From: Deinandra increscens subsp. villosa
Taxonomy: Eukaryota > Streptophyta > Magnoliopsida > Asterales > Asteraceae
DNA length: 64,000 bases
Assembly (NCBI GenBank): GCA_039602395.1
Contig: JBCNJP010000017.1
Coordinates: 10,306,871-10,370,870, forward strand
Direction of reading: 5' to 3'
Position 1 is the first letter of the stretch; every line of letters starts with the position of its first letter. The notes beneath the pieces are model-generated. The model had not been told where the DNA came from. It saw only the letters and a list, made by a program, of their open reading frames with translations, and made no database searches. Both the position numbers and the translations under genes were made by a program. Positions 12,301 through 25,003 of the stretch are shown piece after piece.

Positions 12301-13217
12301 AGATCAACCACTGCATCGTTTTCACCGCATGAAGCTTCATTGTATGTACCCCTCCTCGTAACCTCCGATATGAAAACTGTATCGGTAGAATCTATAGTTT
12401 AACAACATTGAAAATTAGCAATTGATTGCAAAGGTCATAAGATAATAGTGGCAGAATGTTAAAGTTCTCAGTAAATATTTATATCGTGAAATAAAAGATT
12501 ACATGGGTGTGAAGTAATTAATTAACATAATATTACCTATTTTGCAACTACCATGATTGATGAAAACCATATTTGCATGGTTAGAACTGTGCAACATAAT
12601 TAAGCCTCGGGTTTAAACTTTTACATGTGAAATTATGATTACACATTTATTGTATTTTCATAGATGAATATCATACAGACATCTGGTTTTGGTGTTGTTT
12701 CATTTGTCTCATCACCTATAGTATATCACAATTATTAGTATTAGTAAATATAAAGCATCTTTTTGCAAGGTTGTGTGAAGTTGGGGGAGTTTGAGATATA
12801 TTAGTTATATGTGTATGCTTAGAGTTTGGTATATAAATTAGTTATGTGAATGGAATGGAAGTATATTAATTTAGAATATATACGGATTATACTACTGAGT
12901 TATATTAAATTTAACACTAATAAGTTTAGTAGATTTTGAAAAGTTCCATTATATCAAGAACAACAATAAGTGATTAAAGTGTGCCATATGCATGTAATCA
13001 TAACAATAGTTCAAATTTTTTATTACCTTAAGATACTAGGAATAAAATTCTGTAGAGGATGTGAAATGACTAACCTTTGGTTCTTCTGTTTCATCAGCAG
13101 GTTCAACTTTCACCTATAATGCATGCCTATGAAGGTGGCTGGCTGAGAATCTTTCAACAAATTGTTTTGGTAGGAACTGCAGTGTAAAAGTTAAGTTGTC
13201 ATATTAGTAAGGTTAAC

Positions 13218-13613
13218 TTAAGTGTTAATAAAGATGATATGCAATGGCGGAATGTGAGGCATTGTATGTATAGATAGTAAGAATGGCACCTGTGTATGAT
13301 ATGATTCATCAACTGCCTGAACGACACACAAATTAACAAATTCTTCTCCATTCCTCTTCCTTCTTATCTCTAGCCCATCTTCATTGTACGCAGTAACTTC
13401 TATCTTGTCAGGCTTCTTCCATTTTAAACAAACCTTCTGTATACCACATGTAGTGAATGCATTTATAAAAGACAACCATGTTCCATCTTCAGCTCCCCAC
13501 CGACCATTACCCAGATAATTGATGTCAACAGTAAATTTGTGCTTCTAGTAGTTAACAAAGCGAACAGACGTGTAGTTTTTGGGCACGTGTCCTGTGAATT
13601 GCAGGGGGAAAAT
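13218..13613 (-). pseudogene. B3-like domain fragment (first of two), interrupted by an LTR
   Basis: The minus-strand frame reads FPLQFTGHVPKNYTSVRFV, a stop near 13543-13550, then FTVDINYLGNGRWGAEDGTW, LSFINAFTTCGIQKVCLKW and IEVTAYNEDGLEI. The pattern (VPK, basic beta strand, DGxWxxF, GIxKxxLxW, V.AYNEDG) looks like a B3 DNA-binding fold. The exon is cut at 13613 by the solo LTR, and its upstream part should resume beyond 16264. A stop and the insertion make it non-functional. The B3 call is from pattern only; profile comparison would settle it. Confidence 0.4.
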
Positions 13614-16264
13614 TGTAACATCCCGGTTTTCACATATGCCAGACACGTATAATCAATAGAAGATATCCAAAGGCAACGATGACGAGATGTTACATATATG
13701 AGCCTTGTTATAAGATTTAACAAGATGTGCAACGCCAAAATAGAGAAACGCCACGTAACGAACCAAGCTTTGATTCGCGTACGAATATTCGACACGGCAT
13801 TCGAGGAAACATATTGAGGTGAATCCTTAGGAATATAATAGAAGACGAAAAATGAGTACCGTGGGCGAACATGGATCTCAAATCAGAGTTATAACGAAGC
13901 GGGAAAACGCAAAATAGTGATTTAGGCCCGGTTTGTAATAAACCATATTTAGGCACAAACATTACTAAAATAATATTGAGGATGAAAGTAGAATATCAGG
14001 TATTGCTAAATACTTTATTTATAATCATTATAATTCGGCACGAAAAACGGTGAAGTCAGTAACCATTGCTGTTACGCGATATTAGCCGAAATCAATTCAG
14101 TTAGCCGTTCAAGATAATTGTAACGACTCGAGAAATATAAATAATTATTATAATATCTATTAAGTATTTTAGTCGAGAAAGTACGTTCAGTTCATGATAC
14201 GGTCGTGATCGCCACGCCGATTAAGATACACGCTCTATACCGCGTAATTAATTGAACGTTCATTGGTTTACGTTATAACCTAAGAATAAATATTATGATT
14301 ATATATATGACTCCCGTACTATTTTAGATGATCGGGAATTTATATAAGACACTTACAAAATATTAAATTATTTAATGGGTTCATAATATGAGGAATACTA
14401 CCTACCTATTAAATAATACACCACAATATCCTAAAATATCTAAATATCTTGGTGTCTCAATATCATTCATTTGAATAATTACTTATTATGACTCATCAAA
14501 TTCTATCCTAGTCATATACTTATGTGTCTCAATATCATTCATTGGAATGATTACTTATTATGACTCATCAAATTATATCCTAGTCACATACTTATGTGTC
14601 TCAATATCATTCATTGGAATGATTACTTCTTATGATTCATTAAATTTTATCCTAGTCACCATGGGACGTGTCTAAACTGTATTTCACACCTTATACTATA
14701 AATAGGAGCCTTAGTTCATCAGATTCACTTGCTAATTCACAAATCAAAGCATACAAAAACCCTAAAATGCTTAAGAACGTTCATAGCTCGAAATCTGTTG
14801 ATACGGGAGGTTTTAGGAGCTAATTTTCTGCAGTCAAGCTTTATTAGGTATGTATTACAAAAGCCCTCAATAAATTTTGTGATTCATAACACCTAGATAT
14901 GCTTTATATAAAAGATCCGAAATTAGGGTTCTTGAGCATGATTCTTCAAAATTGAGGAATTTGTTTGGAATTAAGGTCTGATCTTCGATATGTAAGCTTA
15001 AAATAACATGTTTTAAGAAAGCCCTAATGTTAATTTCATTATTTGATAAGGTTTGGTATGATTTTGAGAAACGGGTCAAAATTAGGGTTTTCTAGATGTT
15101 GTTTTGCTAATAAACATAGTTTTGATGATAATTTGAGAACTACGTCAAATGAGGATTTGAAAGATGATTATCGAATATTGGGCAATCTATAAAGAATTGG
15201 GAGTTGGTTATTGGTATTAGAACATGTTTATATATACATTAGATATATACGAGTTCAATTTTAATAATAAATAAAATATTCAATATACCAAATTATTCGG
15301 GTATTTAGAAGTTCACACAGACCGAAAGAGTAAGCGCATGTACACTGGGGTTTCTAGCATAGCGAGTGTGTCGCATAAATCCCAAATGGGACCTGGCTTC
15401 CCTCACTGGGCGATCTTAGAGTGAGCGTTTACTTATAGGAATGTGCGTCTTCATATTATCATTAGAAAAGTTATATTGCCTATAAAGGGCATTTTGGTCA
15501 TTTTGACTTCTGAGAATGTATAGTTTTAGGATTATAGAACATAGAAGATGTTTATGATATAAAGCCTTGCATTAATGCAACCCGATACACGATTAGGTTT
15601 GGATCGAGGCTTTTAGTGAAGATTCTACCTGAGATTATTCGAGTGAAGACAAAGGTGAGTCACTCTCTCACTGGGCAATTACTTTTTATGAAACGGGATG
15701 TGTTGTTCTTTAATTAAAGTATATATTTGACTGCCATTAGTATCTATAAATGTTGAGGCCTGAAGGGTTAGATACGATCTTGAAAAAGGGCCCATGTGAC
15801 ACGTACAAATAGGTAGTATGCATACATATAGACCTAGTTGCTTGGACGATCTTCCTGATCCTGATTCTATGATCCCTGCCATGGATATACATGTTTATAT
15901 GATGTTGTAGTCAAAATTTAATTACATATGAACTGCTACGTTTATGAAACTCACCAGCAATATGCTGAGCCCCAAATGTTGTCTTTTTTCTTTTGGACGC
16001 ACATCTTAGGTACCATATAGTAGCGGATAGCTAGACATGGATGGGACGATGAAGAAGCTAGTATATAAGTCTAAATTTTGGTTGGACGAAGACATAGACT
16101 TCTAGTTTCAAATAGAACTTAGATATTGTATTATCTTCAGTACTTTGTAGATTCTACAACTTTTGTTATCACTAAAGTTCAAGACTTCCGCTGTAAACTT
16201 TGATTTAGTGCCATGTGAATTCTGTTATTCGACGCGTAACACTCCCTAGGATGCGGGTGTTACA
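13614..16264 (+). mobile_element. Solo LTR, about 2.65 kb, Ty3/Gypsy (Tekay-like)
   Basis: Starts TGTAACATCCCGG and ends GATGCGGGTGTTACA, inverted TGTAACA/TGTTACA termini. Flanks are AAAAT on the left and AAAAC on the right, a 5 bp target duplication with one change. There is no internal region, so recombination between two LTRs probably removed it. A TATAAATA box lies at 14697-14704, directly downstream of a triple 72 bp repeat. It interrupts a minus-strand B3-like exon. Confidence 0.75.
14453..14668 (+). repeat. Three tandem 72 bp repeats in LTR upstream of TATA box
   Basis: Copies start at 14453, 14525 and 14597, each beginning TGTCTCAATATCATTCATT and ending with CATAAACT-like or CCTAGTCA sequence. 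They differ by a few substitutions. The array ends about 30 bp before TATAAATA, where an enhancer would be expected. Confidence 0.85.
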
Positions 16265-17367
16265 AAAACCTACATAGCGATTATATTAGTATGCGTGTGT
16301 TATAATATTTTGTGACCAAGGACTTGTTTAAAAAAGCGAACTAACCACTCCGCGAGGCCCTTCATTTTCTGGAATAAGATCAAGCAGCAGTTTAGAAGGC
16401 ATCTATATAGAAGGAAAAGATAGGTTATATGGTTGTGATATAGATTTTAGTGGAACCAAGTATCATGTTATAAAATTATGTAAACAAATCTGTAGTTTAT
16501 AATTAATGGAAGTGAAATAGGTAAGTGTTTTAAGTTAAGATACACATATGTAGTAACTGAGCATGCAAATTAGTGTGAGATAAATACATTAATTACTAAA
16601 TCCATGGAACCCTACCCTCTCTTATCCATTCAACACGCACAATTTCTTCCATAAAATACAAACTCTTAATCAATATTTCAACAAACTTAGGAAGTGTTGT
16701 TGCTTGTTTAAACCTTTTACCTCTTTTGGTTTTTTTTAATTTATGTTTGTAGTTGGTGGTTTCTGCTACATATATAGGTTTTTGTACCTTTGCACATTAA
16801 ATTTGAATAAGTTGATGTTATAAACAATTCTAAATGAGTGTAAACATAAGATTAGTGAGAAGTACCCCTACAATAAAGGAAGTATGAAATAATATAGACA
16901 CAGACGTGCACTTGCAATACCAACAGTAAGTAAAACGGAGATGATGTTATAGATTGAAAATGGAGGAAAACATACTTCCAAAAAGCAAAGTCGCAAGTTA
17001 TTATGGTGTGTAACTTTTTATCTAATATGTGTTTATTGCATGTTGTTTTTGTTTGGCAACAGATCATCGTCCGTAGCTAGTGTTATATTTTCACCAAATA
17101 CGGGTGCTAAATAGCAGTAGAGATTAGAGCATACTAATTGGAGATAACTTACATGCCTATAGAAAATATAAGTAAAGAAGAAACAAATATCACGTTATGC
17201 AGAACTGACACTAATATATTGAAGCACAATAACAGGGGAACATTTGATTTATATGGTTAGTGGAACAGACTTCAAGTATCATCAACAAAATTATAGTTTT
17301 TACATAACAAAAAAATCTGACATAAGCAGCAATGTTTCCCCAAAAACTATATGAACAAAAGAACAGA

Positions 17368-17393
17368 CCACCTAACATCTACATGTTAGGTGG
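17368..17393. other. Perfect 11 bp stem hairpin
   Basis: CCACCTAACAT, loop CTAC, ATGTTAGGTGG. It lies inside the Helitron, about 1.7 kb from the helicase remnant. Function unknown. Confidence 0.7.
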
Positions 17394-19088
17394 GAACATC
17401 CACACCACACGCCTCGCGACATCACGCTACCTTGCCTCCGTCTCACTCAGCAGTCACTGTAACCTAGCCAACCTGACCTCAGTGAAAGGATCTCTTCACA
17501 GAGTAGGAAACTGGCAGAGTACCGGAATGGTGAAGGCGGTTGCGCAATCAGAGCCATGAAGATCCTTTCATTCTCCTCCAAGTTCTTGTAAAGCAGTTTT
17601 ATCATTTCCTGGATCTCCATGACCAATTCCGCTTAGGAAGTGGCTAGGAAACCTGTCACCATGTTCTCCAGCGACTCGGTGTTCCTAATCACTCATATTA
17701 GGCATGCAATTATTAAATGTCTAGCACAGAAGAGGAAATTTCACAAACAACAATGGACACTGGATGACCTAAGCACATATATTTTATACTAAAATGCTAA
17801 GAAGATGAAGTCAGAGATTGTGACCAAAAGGTGAAAATCCCTTATGGCCATGATTTAATATTGACTGGAAGTCCCAAAAAGGAGAGAAATTAAACCATCT
17901 AATTCAGACTCTTTTTCGTAACATGCAACATATTAACTATAAAAATAGAATGTCTTGAAGACATCATACAGTGTAAAGCATGGAAATTTCATGTTTTTAC
18001 AGGCTAACCTATGAATATCGGGTGATACAGACCCGTAAAACAGGGGAGGTTCAAGTAGTTGATTAAAAAAAAACAGTCATCTAAACGGCAAATGAAGGCG
18101 TCCATATACAGCAAGACCTAAAAATGGAGAAGAAAGATGAAGTACTTACTTTTGTACGATAAGATTGACACTCGAAACTGGTTTTCTGGTGACTGCAAAA
18201 GGCGTAGACGAAGAGGCTATTCTTTAGGCACTGCTTGTAATGATGGCGTGATAAATTCGCTGTCTTTTCAGAGTCTACTTAACCGTCAATATTTTTCCAC
18301 CCTTTTTTCGGGCCGGGTTTCAAGCTCACTGTGGATTTGGACCTAATCATGTAACTAACTACCAAGGGTATTGGGCCGTGCGAAGAAGTGATATTTCTCT
18401 TTTAAATAATTACAAATCAGACGGAATTAATGTAACGATGTTCATGCTGGGTTCAAATAAAGTCGATAAGTTTTTATAGGCAACATTTAGGTTTTTAATA
18501 ATAAATATGTATCAGTTTTCTGAGGAGCTTTGCATGTACTTTGTTTCAAATATTACATGGGTATTAGATGCAGGTAGTGATCATAAAGGAAGTTGGCATT
18601 TTTTGTGTTTACCAGGTTTTAATGTTGGTAGGGGATGTGTAAAATTGTGATGGGTTCACTTTCGGTCAGTAAAAACATTTCATCAAAGTGGATATGTTTT
18701 ATGAGAGGTAAATATTGGTAATCTTATGTTTTAGTACAGTATAGTTTTAAACAAACATTTAAACATTATTGTTTTATGCAGGAAGAAGCATTGAGGGTCT
18801 TTGTAAGATGTTTAATGAAGAGACAGTGTAATTATACTGTGGTGGTAAGTTGTGTTCATTAGATTGAGTGTATAACAGGGCATGGTTATTATGCCTCTAA
18901 CAAACATGCGGCCGACATAAAGCTTCGCCCACAATACAGACTAAAGAATTACGTAACCTGAGAAATTGTTATGTCAATAACAAATCAAATGAACTTCTTA
19001 TCATAAGACCTAGGTGAACTGATAAAAACTTCCCTTTAGACTACGTGACTTTATCTCCCACAAAACATTGAACAAAGAATTGTTGTTT

Positions 19089-20395
19089 TCATGTAGGTTC
19101 CCTGCGTGTGTCTTCCATGGCATGCAAGCTCTTAAAGACCTCTTTGTATACAATATTTCGTGTATGTTGTTTGAGGGATGAATCACTGTCTTCAACAATA
19201 ACAATTTTCAGGCCCTTAGGGGATGTAACCCGAGAAAGGGCAACATACAATTGGCCGTGACTAAAGACTGGTCGTGGTAAATAGACACCAACATAGTTTA
19301 ACGACTGTCCCTGGCTCTTGTTAAGTGTCATGGCATAGCAGGGTCTGAGTGGAAACTGGCATCGTTTAAGTATAAATGGCCACTTTTATTTAAGTAGAAG
19401 TAAGGGTGATTCTTGGGATCAATGTAGTATTTCCTATTCTTGACCCTGTAATAATTCTAGCCTTCACTACAAACTTGCCAAGTTCTGTGATAATTAAACG
19501 GGTGCCATTACACAGACCTTCTGCAGGGTTAACATTTCTTAGTAGCATAACGGGTAGCCCTTCTTTTAGGTTCACTATATGTGGCGGCATACCAGAAAAG
19601 TTGAGGGTGTTCAAGAATTCAGTGGGATAAAGTTCATTCTGGTGTAAGGTGTCTGTTGAAGCTTTGCATATTTCATCGGAACTCTTGTACGTTCTTCTCG
19701 ACCGATCAAGTTTATTAAACATATAGGTATTTATTTCAATTGCATTGTCATTTCTAGGTGTGAGAATGGCTCATTCACGTAAATAGTCTTCGTCATCCTG
19801 TCGTTCTATAAAAGCGGGGAAGCTGGTTGAGATTATTTCCTCAACTGGGGAGTCAGTATATTTCACAATATGCTGATCTGGGATCTTGATCCACGTCGGT
19901 TCATGATCTCCTTCCTTAATTTTTTCCATCGTCACCAATGTCCAAAACCCATTAATTAAACTGTTGCTTCGCGACGTCAACTGCACCCCCTGATGTGTAC
20001 TCATTTACACGCATGCTCTGTGTTAGCCTATGCAGCTGGAAAGAGTTCCACAAAACGGATCTATTGATACAGGATTGGACAACGTCTTCCCGCTTACCTT
20101 TAGGAGTGACCAGTAGAATCTGCCTGAAGTCACCACCTAGCAAGACAGTCAAGCCGCCGAAGATACGCTCCTTATTGTGTGGTTGTTTATAGGCAATTAT
20201 ATCTCTAAGAGTTTTATCAAGGACTTCATAACAATGTTTCTTTGTCATGGGTGCCTCATCCCATATTATTAGGCGCGATTGTTGCACAACTGTGCAAGTT
20301 GGGTAATATTTTGTTTTATACCACATCTTTAAGTTACTAGGCACCCAACAAAGATAATCAGAGATGGGGGTACCATCATCTTGCCTACCCCCCAT
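19089..20395 (-). pseudogene. Helitron PIF1-type helicase, C-terminal half, broken
   Basis: C-terminal helicase part of the Helitron Rep-helicase, which would unwind DNA during rolling-circle transposition. Going upstream to downstream on the minus strand: LIIWDEAPMTKKHCYEV (Walker B) and GGDFRQILLVTPKG (motif III), near 20110-20290; PAFIERQDDEDYL; a segment ending LRNVNPAEGLCNGTRLII near 19500; and the final motif MTLNKSQGQSLNYVGVYL near 19280-19330 with YVALSRVTSPKGL. The frame is split by shifts or stops near 19950-20004, 19725-19770 and 19332-19390. The Walker A and Rep domains are missing: the sequence is cut at about 20400 by the Tekay element. Inactive. Confidence 0.85.
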
Positions 20396-20444
20396 GTGTT
20401 CGATAATGTACTAATCCCCTTGCCGCCCTAATTGTAAAACTAAC

Positions 20445-23400
20445 AAAACAGCCCTGTCGAGAAAGGTACTCTACCTGCGAAAGCCACTGAGAAGACTGCC
20501 TTAAGTGGCAAAAGAAAAGCTGATGATGAAGCTCCTGAGAACTCAATGAACAATCAGAGTGTTGGAAACAGCACTGGGAGATCCTATAACTCCCAAGGTC
20601 AAAGCAAAAGGTCTGGAAACAACAGTGGTAACTACCGCCAGGGTGGCAATGGGCAAGGCAACTACAAAGGTAACCTGCCTTTGTGCAACAAGTGTGGAAA
20701 GCATCATGCTGGTAATTGTAGGAAGAATCTGAGCTGCGAAAGGTGTGGCAAGGGGGGCCACGAAGCAAAAGACTGTTGGGCAACTTTGCCCGAGCAACAA
20801 AACCGCCCCAGGAGGAACAACAAAAATCATGGAAACAACAACTATGGGAACAATCGGGGTAATGGGAACAACAACGGTCAGAACCAGAACAACAACAATG
20901 GGGGAGCCCGTGGCTGTTTTGAGTGTGGTGCTCAAGGTCACATTAAAAGAGACTGCCCGCAGCTGAGAAGGCAAGGGAACGGTAACCAAGGAAACAACGG
21001 TGGGAATGGTAATGGTGGAGGTAATGGTAATGGGAATGGCAACGGAAATGGTAATAACGGGAATGGTGGAAATGGTAGAGGTCGAGCTTTCGTCATGGGT
21101 CAGGGTGAAGCTCGCAATGATGCCAACGTGATTAATGGTAAATTTATATTAAACGGTTTCTTTGCTACTGTATTATTTGATTCTGGTGCAGAGAAAAGTT
21201 TTATTTCCACTAAATTTGCTAAGTTGATTAATGCTAAACCTATTGCCTTAGACGCTAAATATGTGGTAGAACTAGCAAATGGTAAACTTCATGATACGAC
21301 TCAGATAGTTAAGGGCTGTAAGTTAGAACTAGCTGGCCATACATTAGGAATCGATCTTATGCCTTTCCCGATTGGTAGTTTTGACGTTATAGTAGGAATG
21401 GATTGGTTATCTGAGAATCGAGCCGAAATCTTATGTAAAGAAAAAGTGGTTCGTATCCCACTCGAAGGAGGTGAAATGTTAACGGTTCAAGGTGAAAAAG
21501 GTGGAGCAGTGACTGGTATTATTTCGTTTCTCAAAGCTCAAAAGTGCCTTCGTAAAGGTCACTTCGCGATTCTTGCAAACGTCACCGATTCGACACTTCC
21601 CGAGCGCAGAATCAACGACTACCCGATAGTTCGCGACTTCCAAGATGTATTTCCTGAAGATCTGCCTGGTTTGCCTCCATTTCGACAAGTAGAGTTTGGA
21701 ATCGACTTAGTTCCTGGAGCGTCTCCGATTGCACGCGCACCTTACCGTTTGGCAGTAAGTGAACTCAACGAACTCTCTTCACAACTTCAAGAGCTACTCG
21801 ACAAAGGATTTATTCGTCCAAGTTCGTCTCCGTGGGGAGAACCGGTTTTGTTTGTCAAGAAGAAGGATGGAACGTTCCGAATGTGTATCGACTACCGAGA
21901 GCTTAACAAGGTTACGATCAAGAATCGGTATCCACTTCCTCGGATCGACGATCTCTTCGATCAGCTACAAGGTTCGAGCTACTTCTCAAAGATTGATCTA
22001 CGGTCTGGATATCACCAGCTTCGCGTTCGAGAGGAGGATGTCCCCAAGACTGCCTTCAGAACTCGGTATGGTCACTACGAATTCCTGGTTATGCCGTTTG
22101 GGCTAACCAATGCGCCGGCCGTATTTATGGATCTGATGAATCGAGTGTGCAAACCGTACCTCGACAAGTTTGTGATAGTTTTCATTGATGATATTTTGAT
22201 CTACTCCAAGACAAAGGAAGAACACGAGGAGCACCTACGACTTATCCTGGAATTGCTCCGCAAGGAACAGCTTTATGCTAAGTTTTCAAAATGCGATTTT
22301 TGGATTCGCGAAGTCCAGTTTCTTGGACACATTGTCGATCAGAATGGAATTCATGTCGACCCAGCTAAAGTGGAAGCTATCAAGAGTTGGCCTACTCCAA
22401 GAGCGCCGACCGAAATCCGACAATTTTTGGGACTTGCCGGATATTACCGAAGGTTCATTAAGGGTTTCTCGCAATTGGCTCAACCCTTAACGGCTTTAAC
22501 GCACAAAGGAGTGCAATACAGATGGGGTGAAAAAGAAGAACACGCGTTTCAAACTCTCAAGGATATGTTATGTTCTGCTCCGATTCTTGCGTTACCCGAT
22601 GGGGTTGACGACTTTGTGGTTTACTGTGATGCATCTATTCAAGGACTCGGTTGTTGATGCAGCGAGACAAAGTGATTGCCTACGGGTCCAGGCAATTGAA
22701 GGATACTGAGAAGAATTATACAACGCATGACCTGGAATTGGGAGCCGTTATTCATGCACTCAAGATTTGGAGACATTACCTCTACGGGACAAAGTGCACG
22801 ATATTTACTGACCACAAAAGCTTACAGCACATCTTTAATCAGAAGGATCTCAACATGCGACAACGACGGTGGGTCGAGCTACTGAATGATTATGACTTAG
22901 AAATTAAGTATCACCCGGGAAAAGCCAATGTTGTGGCTGATGCATTAAGTCGGAAGGAGTATGAAAAGCCTCGACGGGTACGAGCGCTGCAACTTACCAT
23001 CCACACGGGATTGCCGGATCGGATCCGCGATGCCCAACAAGAAGCTTTGAAGGAAGAAAACTTCGCAGCCGAAGCACTGCGAGGGGTGGATGGAAATTCT
23101 GAAGCTAAGTCCGACGGACTCAGGTATTATAATGATAGAATTTGGGTTCCTTTACTTGGAAATCTCCGTGAGCTAGTGATGGACGAGGCTCACAAATCGA
23201 GATATTCGGTGCACCCTGGATCAGATTAAATGTACCAAGATTTGAAGAACTTATATTGGTGGCCGAACATGAAAGCCGACATTGCTCGATATGTGGCTAA
23301 GTGTTTAACATGCTCAAGGGTTAAGATTGAGTACCAAAAGCCTTCTGGGCTATTACAGCAACCAAAGATCCCAGAATGGAAATGGGAGGATATCTCCATG

Positions 23401-24468
23401 GATTTTGTAACGGGACTACCTCATCGATCGAATCGACCGGATGCGATTTGGGTTATCATCGATCGATTAACCAAATCTGCACACTTCATTCCAATGAAAG
23501 AAAACGATAATATGGATAAGTTAACGAAGCTGTACATTGACCGAATTGTGGCACGACATGGAGTGCCTAAGACTATTATCTCAGATCGAGATCCTCGATT
23601 TACTTCCCGATTATGGCAATCTATGCAAGAAGCACTGGGAACCAGACTGGATATGAGTACAGCCTATCACCCGCAGACCGATGGACAGACGGAAAGAACT
23701 ATTCAGACTCTAGAAGACATGCTCCGTGCTTGCGTTCTCGATTTTGGTAAAGACTGGGAAGCTCACCTTCCGTTGGTGGAGTTCTCCTACAACAACAGTT
23801 ATCACTCAAGTATTGGTGCAGCACCATTTGAAGCTCTTTACGGCAGAAAATGTAGATCGCCCGTGTGTTGGGCTGAAACGGGTGAGAAGGGACTCACCGG
23901 ACCAGAACTCATTCATGATACGACTGAACGGATTATACAAATCAGAAAACGGATAGCCGCAGCACGTGACAGACAAAAGAGCTATGCTGACAAACGCCGT
24001 AAACCTTTGAAGTTCGAGGTAGGCGACAAGGTGCTATTGAAGGTATCTCCCTGGAAAGGCGTGATACGCTTCGGAAAGCGTGGGAAGTTAAATCCTCGCT
24101 ATATCGGACCATTTGAAATCATTGGGGAAGTAGGCCCGGTGGCCTATCGATTACAACTCCCTGCCGAACTCGATGGAGTTCACAACGTGTTTCACGTTTC
24201 TAACCTAAAGAAATGTCTGGCTGAAGACACTGAAATAATTCCTTTGGAGGAATTGGAAATTGATGAACATTTGAGATTTATCGAGCAACCGGTAGAAATC
24301 ATGGGACGCGAGGAGAAAGCCCTCAAACGTAGCAAGATTCCGATCGTCAAGGTGCGATGGAACTCAAGGCGTGGACCTGAATATACTTGGGAACGAGAGG
24401 ATCAGATGAAGAAGAAGTATCCTCACCTGTTTGAGCAAACGTCCACGGAGACTCAAGGTATGATTTAA
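20445..24468 (+). pseudogene. Tekay chromovirus gag-pol polyprotein, broken
   Basis: One fused gag-pol frame. Gag keeps three zinc knuckles (CNKCGKHHAGNC, CERCGKGGHEAKDC, CFECGAQGHIKRDC; 20680-20965) set in Asn/Gly-rich linkers. Protease: LFDSGAEKSF (about 21175). Reverse transcriptase: FIDDILIYS (about 22180). RNase H: CDASIQGLG (about 22627). Integrase: zinc finger near 23190-23310, core with ISDRDPRF and YHPQTDGQTER, then a chromodomain-like tail VRWNSRRGPEYTWE near 24350. Breaks: a small deletion at about 22654-22658 shifts the frame after GLGC, and an in-frame TAA at 23227 replaces the expected Lys before MYQDLK. Two lesions only, so a fairly young copy. The chromodomain would target insertion to heterochromatin in an active relative. 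Confidence 0.92.
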
Positions 24469-24627
24469 TTTTGGGGACCAAAATTCCTGTAACAGGAGGA
24501 GGATGTGGCGACCCTAAAACTTTTGCTTTCTTTCCCCAGCAAATACAGCAACGACGACAGCCGAGGCTGCGAACGCCACGACACAAGAATAATTTTCGGG
24601 ACGAAAATTCCAATTACAAGGGGATGA
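24469..24627 (+). promoter_or_regulatory. Duplicated polypurine tract/LTR-start region
   Basis: Two similar blocks: TTTTGGGGACCAAAATTCC...GGAGGAGGATGTGGCGACC (24470-24517) and TTTTCGGGACGAAAATTCC...AAGGGGATGATGTGACATCC (24592-24637). Only the second is followed by a full LTR. The first looks like an older or duplicated plus-strand primer and LTR start. Confidence 0.6.
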
Positions 24628-24888
24628 TGTGACATCCGAGAATTTCAAGGTTAACTTCCGTTAGACAATCTCCGTTAGTTACGTTATAAGTGTCAACTTA
24701 GTAACTAATGCTTAACTAGGCCGAATACGTCCACGACCTTTGGTTGATCACCGAACCCGCCCATATGTGCTATGTGTTCATTGTTATTGTCATTATGTGC
24801 AGTGTGATTTAAACGCATGATTTAATATTATGAATAGCATGACAAATTGTAAATCCTTGATTATGTGAAAATTGCCTAAGTTGTGCTA

Positions 24889-25003
24889 CCAGCGAAACTA
24901 CCGGGCGAAACTGTAGTGTCGCCCGGTAGCCAGCTAAACCAATCAATTAACTGTGACCAGAGCCAGTTTCGCTTGGCCAGCGAAACTGCCAGCGAAACTA
25001 GCC
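24889..25003 (+). repeat. GCGAAACT motif cluster 1, just upstream of LTR TATA box
   Basis: Four exact GCGAAACT copies plus one on the opposite strand (AGTTTCGC), in blocks such as CCAGCGAAACTGCCAGCGAAA. The cluster ends 6 bp before TATAAATA, a promoter-proximal position. Confidence 0.8.

Larger units (their letters stand above)
8790..20400 (-). mobile_element. Helitron, minus strand, right end truncated
   Basis: On the minus strand the 3' terminus reads hairpin (CTCGTGC-ATC-GCACGGG), CCTGCCGA, CTAG, followed by host T at 8789. This is the canonical plant Helitron ending. PIF1-type helicase remnants lie on the same strand at 19089-20395. B3-like gene pieces lie between, and an LTR element inserted at 13614. 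The right (5') end is lost at about 20400-20445, where Tekay gag begins. Stretches 8820-11650, 12300-13080 and 16270-18990 show no confident gene. The single-element interpretation is an inference from same-strand helicase and terminus. Confidence 0.6.

Noticed and set aside
20385..20989. Minus-strand frames opposite Tekay gag
   Set aside because: Shadows of the Asn/Gly-rich zinc-knuckle region.
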